Shown piece after piece: positions 60,382-64,000 of a DNA stretch of 64,000 nt. The notes beneath the pieces were generated by a model. It was not told the origin of the DNA. It searched no databases and was given only the letters and a program-made list of their open reading frames with translations. The position numbers were made by a program, and so were the translations under genes. The stretch's first letter is position 1; each line of letters starts with the position of its first letter. The DNA is from Aquitalea palustris (lineage in GTDB: Bacteria; Pseudomonadota; Gammaproteobacteria; Burkholderiales; Chromobacteriaceae), in contig NZ_RFAR01000057.1 in the NCBI RefSeq assembly GCF_003693445.1, positions 1 to 64,000 on the forward strand. Direction: 5' to 3'.

Positions 60382-60580
60382 GATTAAACTTTACTTTCGA
60401 TTTGCAGTAACACACCGCCCGGATTGGTCATGGTGATAATACGGATTCATACTCTTGCCAGAATAATCAAGGCAATGGTATTAACATCGCCAGCGCCACC
60501 ATGGATCAAGGGGGATTTGCCGCGAATAAGGCCGCAGCAAAGCCGCTGGCGCATGCAACCCGGATGCCATGATTTTACTA

Positions 60581-60586
60581 TATAAT
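60581..60586 (+). promoter_or_regulatory. Candidate -10 element upstream of the ACP gene
   Basis: Perfect TATAAT, 35 bases before the ACP ATG, in a locally AT-rich patch. No good -35 hexamer 16-18 bases before it, so activator dependence would fit. Confidence 0.4.
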
Positions 60587-60621
60587 CAGCCCCCTTTGGT
60601 GCACGCAACGCTCTGGACTGG

Positions 60622-60906
60622 ATGCTTATGCTAGAAGAAATCATCAAGAACTATCTGATCAATACCAAGGCGAAAGATCCGGCTCTGTTTAATGATCCCG
60701 CCTTGCAAGTGTCGGCATTGGAGCTGGATTCGCTGGACATGGTGGAGATGTTGTTCGAAATCGAAGACCGCTGCGGCTTCCAGCTCCCCGATCCCAGCCG
60801 TTATCCGAAAATGGCTTTCCGGGAAATGCTGGACGATATCGAAAAGGCCATCCGTGAACACAATAATGGCGAGCTGCCAGCGTTCAGCCTAGAGGCGGGC
60901 AAGTAA
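60622..60906 (+). CDS. Acyl carrier protein
   Basis: 94 residues (ATG 60622, or 60628). The 4'-phosphopantetheine attachment Ser37 lies in ELDSLDMVEML, and the protein is acidic and helical with a longer C-terminal tail than the FAS ACP. First gene of an ACP-ketosynthase-dehydratase row; the ketosynthase start follows the stop codon immediately. Confidence 0.93.
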   Translation: MLMLEEIIKNYLINTKAKDPALFNDPALQVSALELDSLDMVEMLFEIEDRCGFQLPDPSRYPKMAFREMLDDIEKAIREHNNGELPAFSLEAGK

Positions 60907-62160
60907 TTGGCCAAGGTCCTGATTACCGGCATGGGCGCCATCAGCCCGCTGGGTGCCGACCTGCCTGGCAGCTTCGCCCGGGCACTGGCTGGCGATTGCG
61001 CAATCGGCCCGGCGTCTGCCGGCATCGCCAAATGGCTGCCAGATGTACTGCTGGCAAGCGCCGCTGCCGAGCCGCACACCATGCTGGATGCCAAACATGC
61101 CTCGCTCGACCGCGCCAGCCAGTTTGCCCTGGTGGCAGCGGGCGAGGCGATGAACGCGGCTGGTATCACGCCACGACCAGCCGACGCCCGCCGCTTTGGC
61201 GTGTTTGTCGGTATCGGTTTTGGCGGAGCCCACACCGTGGATGGCTTGTACGAGCGCTTTCAGTCTGCGGTCCAAAGCGAGGGTAAGCGCAATCCGACCG
61301 TGGTCCATCCGCTATCGGTGCCACGCATGATGGCCAACGCCGCCGCAGCTGCCATTTCGATGACTTACGGCCTGAACGGGCCGAGCAATACCTATTCTGT
61401 CGCCTGTGCCTCGTCCGCCATCGCCATTGGTGAGGCTTTCCACGCCATCCGGGATGGCTATCTGGATGCCGCCATCGTGGTGGGGTGCGAAGCCATGCTG
61501 ACGCCTGGCTCACTGCTGGCCTGGAATGCCTTGCGCGTGATGGCCAAGCCTGATGCGAACAACCCGGCGCGCAGCTGCCGCCCCTTCTCGCAGGATCGCA
61601 GTGGTTTCGTACTGGGCGAAGGTGGCGCTGCCATCGTGCTGGAAAGTGCCGAACGCGCCCATGCCCGGCAACAGCCGGCACTGGCCGAGCTGTGCGGTTA
61701 TGGCCGTAGCAGCGACGCCGCCCACCTGACTGCGCCCTCCAGTGCGGAACAGGTCTTTGCCATGCAACAGGCACTGGCAGATGCCGGCTTGCAGCCGCAG
61801 CACATCCAGTACCTGAATGCCCACGGCACCGCCACCGAAGCCGGTGACGTGGTGGAAACAGAATCCATCCGCAGTGTGTTTGGCGATGCGCTGCAGCAAC
61901 TGGCCATCAGCTCGACCAAGTCCATGCATGGTCACCTGATCGGAGCCAGCGGCATTCTGGAATTCGCTCTGGCGGTGATGGCGATGAACAGCGGTTCGCT
62001 GCCGCCCACCGCTACGCTGGAAACACCAGACCCGCGCTGCGACCTTGACTTCATCCCGCTACAGGCGCGGCATGGCTGTCAGGTCGATGCCATCATGTCC
62101 AACTCCTTTGCCTTCGGCGGCAGCAATGCCTCGCTGGTGGCTCGACGTCACCCGGCATGA
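60907..62160 (+). CDS. Beta-ketoacyl-ACP synthase (FabF-like), TTG start
   Basis: 417 residues starting at TTG 60907, directly after the ACP stop. The next ATG (60931) would delete the first beta strand VLITGMGAISPLG. Catalytic Cys167 (YSVACASSA), His306 (LNAHGTATEAGD), Lys338 and His343 (STKSMHGHLIGA) are all present, so it is an active condensing enzyme. Part of an aryl-polyene-like set. It overlaps the dehydratase gene by 4 bases (ATGA). Confidence 0.93.
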   Translation: MAKVLITGMGAISPLGADLPGSFARALAGDCAIGPASAGIAKWLPDVLLASAAAEPHTMLDAKHASLDRASQFALVAAGEAMNAAGITPRPADARRFGVFVGIGFGGAHTVDGLYERFQSAVQSEGKRNPTVVHPLSVPRMMANAAAAAISMTYGLNGPSNTYSVACASSAIAIGEAFHAIRDGYLDAAIVVGCEAMLTPGSLLAWNALRVMAKPDANNPARSCRPFSQDRSGFVLGEGGAAIVLESAERAHARQQPALAELCGYGRSSDAAHLTAPSSAEQVFAMQQALADAGLQPQHIQYLNAHGTATEAGDVVETESIRSVFGDALQQLAISSTKSMHGHLIGASGILEFALAVMAMNSGSLPPTATLETPDPRCDLDFIPLQARHGCQVDAIMSNSFAFGGSNASLVARRHPA

Positions 62161-62651
62161 CCCAGGATTACCACTACCCGATGTTGCTGCAGCGCGACGA
62201 TATCCAGCAGATATTGCCGCACCGCGGGGCCATTTTCGTGTGTGAGCAACTGTGTATCGAAGGGCCGCACCAGTTTCATGGCACAGCCTGCTGGCCAAGC
62301 GACAATGCGGTGATCCAGGGTCATTTTCCCGGGCTGCCCATCGTGCCGGGCGTGATGCTGATCGAATCGATGGCGCAGTTTGCCGGAGCCGGCCTGCTGG
62401 CCGGTGATCCTTACGTCAAGACTCTGCCGCAGGATTCAGTCGGGGTACTGGCGGCGGTGCGCAACTGCTGGTTTAAACAGCCCGTGCTGCCGGACTGCGC
62501 CGTGGAATTTTTCATCCAGTGCCGCCAGGTAGCCCCCTTGCTGGTGCAGGTGAATGCCCAGGTCAAGGTGGCGGATAGCGAAGTTGCCAAGCTGGAGATT
62601 GCGCTGGCTTATGCACCGCGCACGCAATTGCAGGATAACAGTCCGGCCTAG
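62157..62651 (+). CDS. FabZ-like 3-hydroxyacyl-ACP dehydratase (ApeI-like)
   Basis: 164 residues, hotdog fold with QILPHRGAIFVCEQL and GHFPGLPIVPGVMLIESMAQ; the catalytic pair is His56 and Glu70, 14 residues apart as in FabZ. Third gene of the ACP-KS-DH row; forms the double bonds of the polyene product. Confidence 0.9.
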   Translation: MTQDYHYPMLLQRDDIQQILPHRGAIFVCEQLCIEGPHQFHGTACWPSDNAVIQGHFPGLPIVPGVMLIESMAQFAGAGLLAGDPYVKTLPQDSVGVLAAVRNCWFKQPVLPDCAVEFFIQCRQVAPLLVQVNAQVKVADSEVAKLEIALAYAPRTQLQDNSPA

Positions 62652-62688
62652 GCTCGCATGGCAGGCGCAAGGCGCTTGCCTGCCGCTG

Positions 62689-63408
62689 CTACAGCATGCC
62701 GCCGTTGATGGAAATGACCTGGCCGCTGATATAAGCCGCCTGTTCCGATGCCAGAAAGGCCACCAGGCTGGCCACTTCTTCCGGTTTACCTGTCCGCTTC
62801 ATCGGCACCATCCGTGCCACCATGTCCTTGTCGAACACATCCTTGCTCATGGCCGACTCGATAATGCCCGGCGCCACCGCATTGACGGTAATGCCACGGC
62901 TGGCCAGCTCCAGCGCCAGCGACTTGGTCGCGCCGTGCAGCGCGCTCTTGGCCGCCGCATAGTTGGTCTGGCCGCGATTGCCGGCCAGCGCCGCCACCGA
63001 GGTGATATTGATGATGCGCCCCCAGCGGGTGCGGATCATCGGCATGGTCAAGGGCTGGGTGACATTGAAGAAACCATGCAGCGAGACATCGATCACCCTA
63101 TGCCATTGCGCCGCCTGCATGCCGGGAAACACCGCGTCGTCGTGTATGCCGGCATTGTTGACCAGCACTTGCACCGGCCCTTGCGCAAGCAGCCCTTCCA
63201 GCGCGGCCAGACTGGCGGCAGCATCGGCCACATCGAACTGCACTGCCTCGGCGCTATGGCCCTCGGCCACTAGCGACTGGCACAGGCTTTGCGCCGCAGC
63301 CAGATTGCTGTTGGCGTGAATGATGACATGGAAGCCATCGCTGGCCAGACGCTGGCAGATGGCAGCACCAATGGCACCGCTACCGCCGGTAATAAGGGCT
63401 CGTTTCAT
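62689..63408 (-). CDS. 3-oxoacyl-ACP reductase (ApeQ/FabG-like)
   Basis: 239 residues from the ATG at 63408 (MKRALITGGSGAIG). A TTG at 63420, overlapping the previous stop, would add 4 residues. Rossmann motif TGGSGAIG, NNAG, catalytic Ser (ITSVAAL), Tyr and Lys (YAAAKSA). Convergent with the dehydratase gene at 62651 and co-directional with the ApeP-like gene. Acts on the ACP-bound chain. Confidence 0.92.
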   Translation of the reverse strand: MKRALITGGSGAIGAAICQRLASDGFHVIIHANSNLAAAQSLCQSLVAEGHSAEAVQFDVADAAASLAALEGLLAQGPVQVLVNNAGIHDDAVFPGMQAAQWHRVIDVSLHGFFNVTQPLTMPMIRTRWGRIINITSVAALAGNRGQTNYAAAKSALHGATKSLALELASRGITVNAVAPGIIESAMSKDVFDKDMVARMVPMKRTGKPEEVASLVAFLASEQAAYISGQVISINGGML

Positions 63409-63416
63409 GACAGGAC

Positions 63417-63872
63417 TCAAGAAGAAGTAAGGCGGGGAGCCAGCGCGGCTGCATCCAGCACCACGCTGAGGCGACCGCTTGCCAGCACACTGCCGGCAGC
63501 TGCCAGTTCGAACTGATACATGGCGGTGATTGCATTGCCCGACAGGCGCTGCACGTGGATGGACAAGGCAGCATCCAGCGTGTCCAGCTGCTGGCAGTGC
63601 CAGCGCAGCTCGCGCACGCTGGCCAGATAGCCGGCACGGGCAGCTGCGGCATCGCCAGCCAGCAGCGCGCCATGCAAGGCCATGGCCTGGGCGGCATATT
63701 CGATGGCATTGGCAATGCCAAGCCGGCCAGCCGCCCGCAGGGGATTGCCTGCCAGCAGATGACTGCGGCTGAAGCAGACGATTTGCTCATTATCCCAGCG
63801 CTCCACCCCATCCAGCAGACACATGCTGCCCTGGTGCGGAATACGGGCCGCAATCGCCGCGCGGTCCATCAT
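63417..63872 (-). CDS. ApeP-like 3-hydroxyacyl-ACP dehydratase
   Basis: 151 residues, hotdog fold: IPHQGSMCLLDGVERWD at the N-terminus and AIEYAAQAMALHGALL, the ApeP signatures of aryl polyene clusters. His13 and Glu58 are the expected catalytic pair. The start overlaps the preceding stop (ATGA-type). It ends 8 bases before the ketoreductase ATG. Confidence 0.85.
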   Translation of the reverse strand: MMDRAAIAARIPHQGSMCLLDGVERWDNEQIVCFSRSHLLAGNPLRAAGRLGIANAIEYAAQAMALHGALLAGDAAAARAGYLASVRELRWHCQQLDTLDAALSIHVQRLSGNAITAMYQFELAAAGSVLASGRLSVVLDAAALAPRLTSS

Positions 63873-64000
63873 GCCGCCACCTCGATCGCCAGGCGGCAGT
63901 CATCCAGATAATCGATCACCACCCGTCCCGGCTGCCCACTGGCCAGCAGCTGCAACAGCGGCAGGCTGCGGGCGGATGGAATGCTCAGGCGCAATTGCTC
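63869..64000 (-). CDS. C-terminal end of an unidentified gene (5' end outside window)
   Basis: A frame open through the window edge, 43 residues then TGA, overlapping the ApeP-like start. The visible tail (SARSLPLLQLLASG, VVIDYLDDCRLAIEV) is not enough for me to assign a family. In aryl polyene loci the gene before apeP is a ketosynthase or chain-length-factor homologue, so that is the contextual guess only. Confidence 0.6.
   Translation of the reverse strand, partial: EQLRLSIPSARSLPLLQLLASGQPGRVVIDYLDDCRLAIEVAA

Overview
This window reads as a high-GC betaproteobacterial chromosome, most likely Neisseriales (Chromobacteriaceae, the Aquitalea/Chromobacterium/Vogesella type). That is inferred from gene order and protein style: cheZ-cheA followed by an EAL-HDOD gene, tsaB-rimI-family 4 UDG, rpmB-rpmG, pyrG-kdsA-eno-ftsB, rnfH/ratA opposite smpB, and a long form of TadA. 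Nearly all of it is coding. I saw no rRNA, tRNA, insertion sequence, prophage or CRISPR array.

Region by region: 1-3.6 kb is the end of a chemotaxis cluster (cheZ, cheA, EAL-HDOD). 3.6-16.7 kb is housekeeping: tRNA t6A and S18 modification, DNA repair, L33/L28, CTP synthase, KDO-8-P synthase, enolase, FtsB, a diguanylate cyclase, SmpB and GMP synthase. 16.8-21.7 kb is an accessory redox/detoxification set of five same-strand genes beside a divergent LysR regulator. 21.7-32 kb is mixed: a periplasmic binding protein, an LPS-type glycosyltransferase, a yqjD-yqjE-yqjK-like envelope operon, tadA-L,D-transpeptidase-DUF2721, a methyltransferase, a YaiI protein, a response-regulator phosphatase, and DsbA-like and MBL-fold proteins.

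33-57 kb is unusually rich in cyclic-di-GMP enzymes: two diguanylate cyclases and three very large GGDEF-EAL proteins. Among them lie fumarase, an ammonium transporter with a clear sigma-54 promoter, a nitronate monooxygenase and an adenine deaminase. With the EAL-HDOD and the FtsB-linked cyclase, seven c-di-GMP-type proteins fall in 64 kb. Two stand out. A PotD-like binding protein gene sits 3 bases from a Cache-HAMP-GGDEF cyclase gene and is followed by a degenerate kinase-Hpt protein; this resembles the NspS/MbaA polyamine-sensing pair. The other is a PAS-PAS-GGDEF-globin-GAF-EAL protein that probably senses oxygen.

57.7-64 kb is the edge of an aryl-polyene-like type II fatty-acid-synthase cluster. 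One arm carries acyltransferase, glycosyltransferase and methyltransferase genes. A divergent arm carries ACP, ketosynthase (TTG start) and FabZ-like dehydratase. A third, convergent arm carries an ApeP-like dehydratase and an ApeQ-like ketoreductase, and runs off the window. All functions are read from protein motifs and gene order only; no database search was run.
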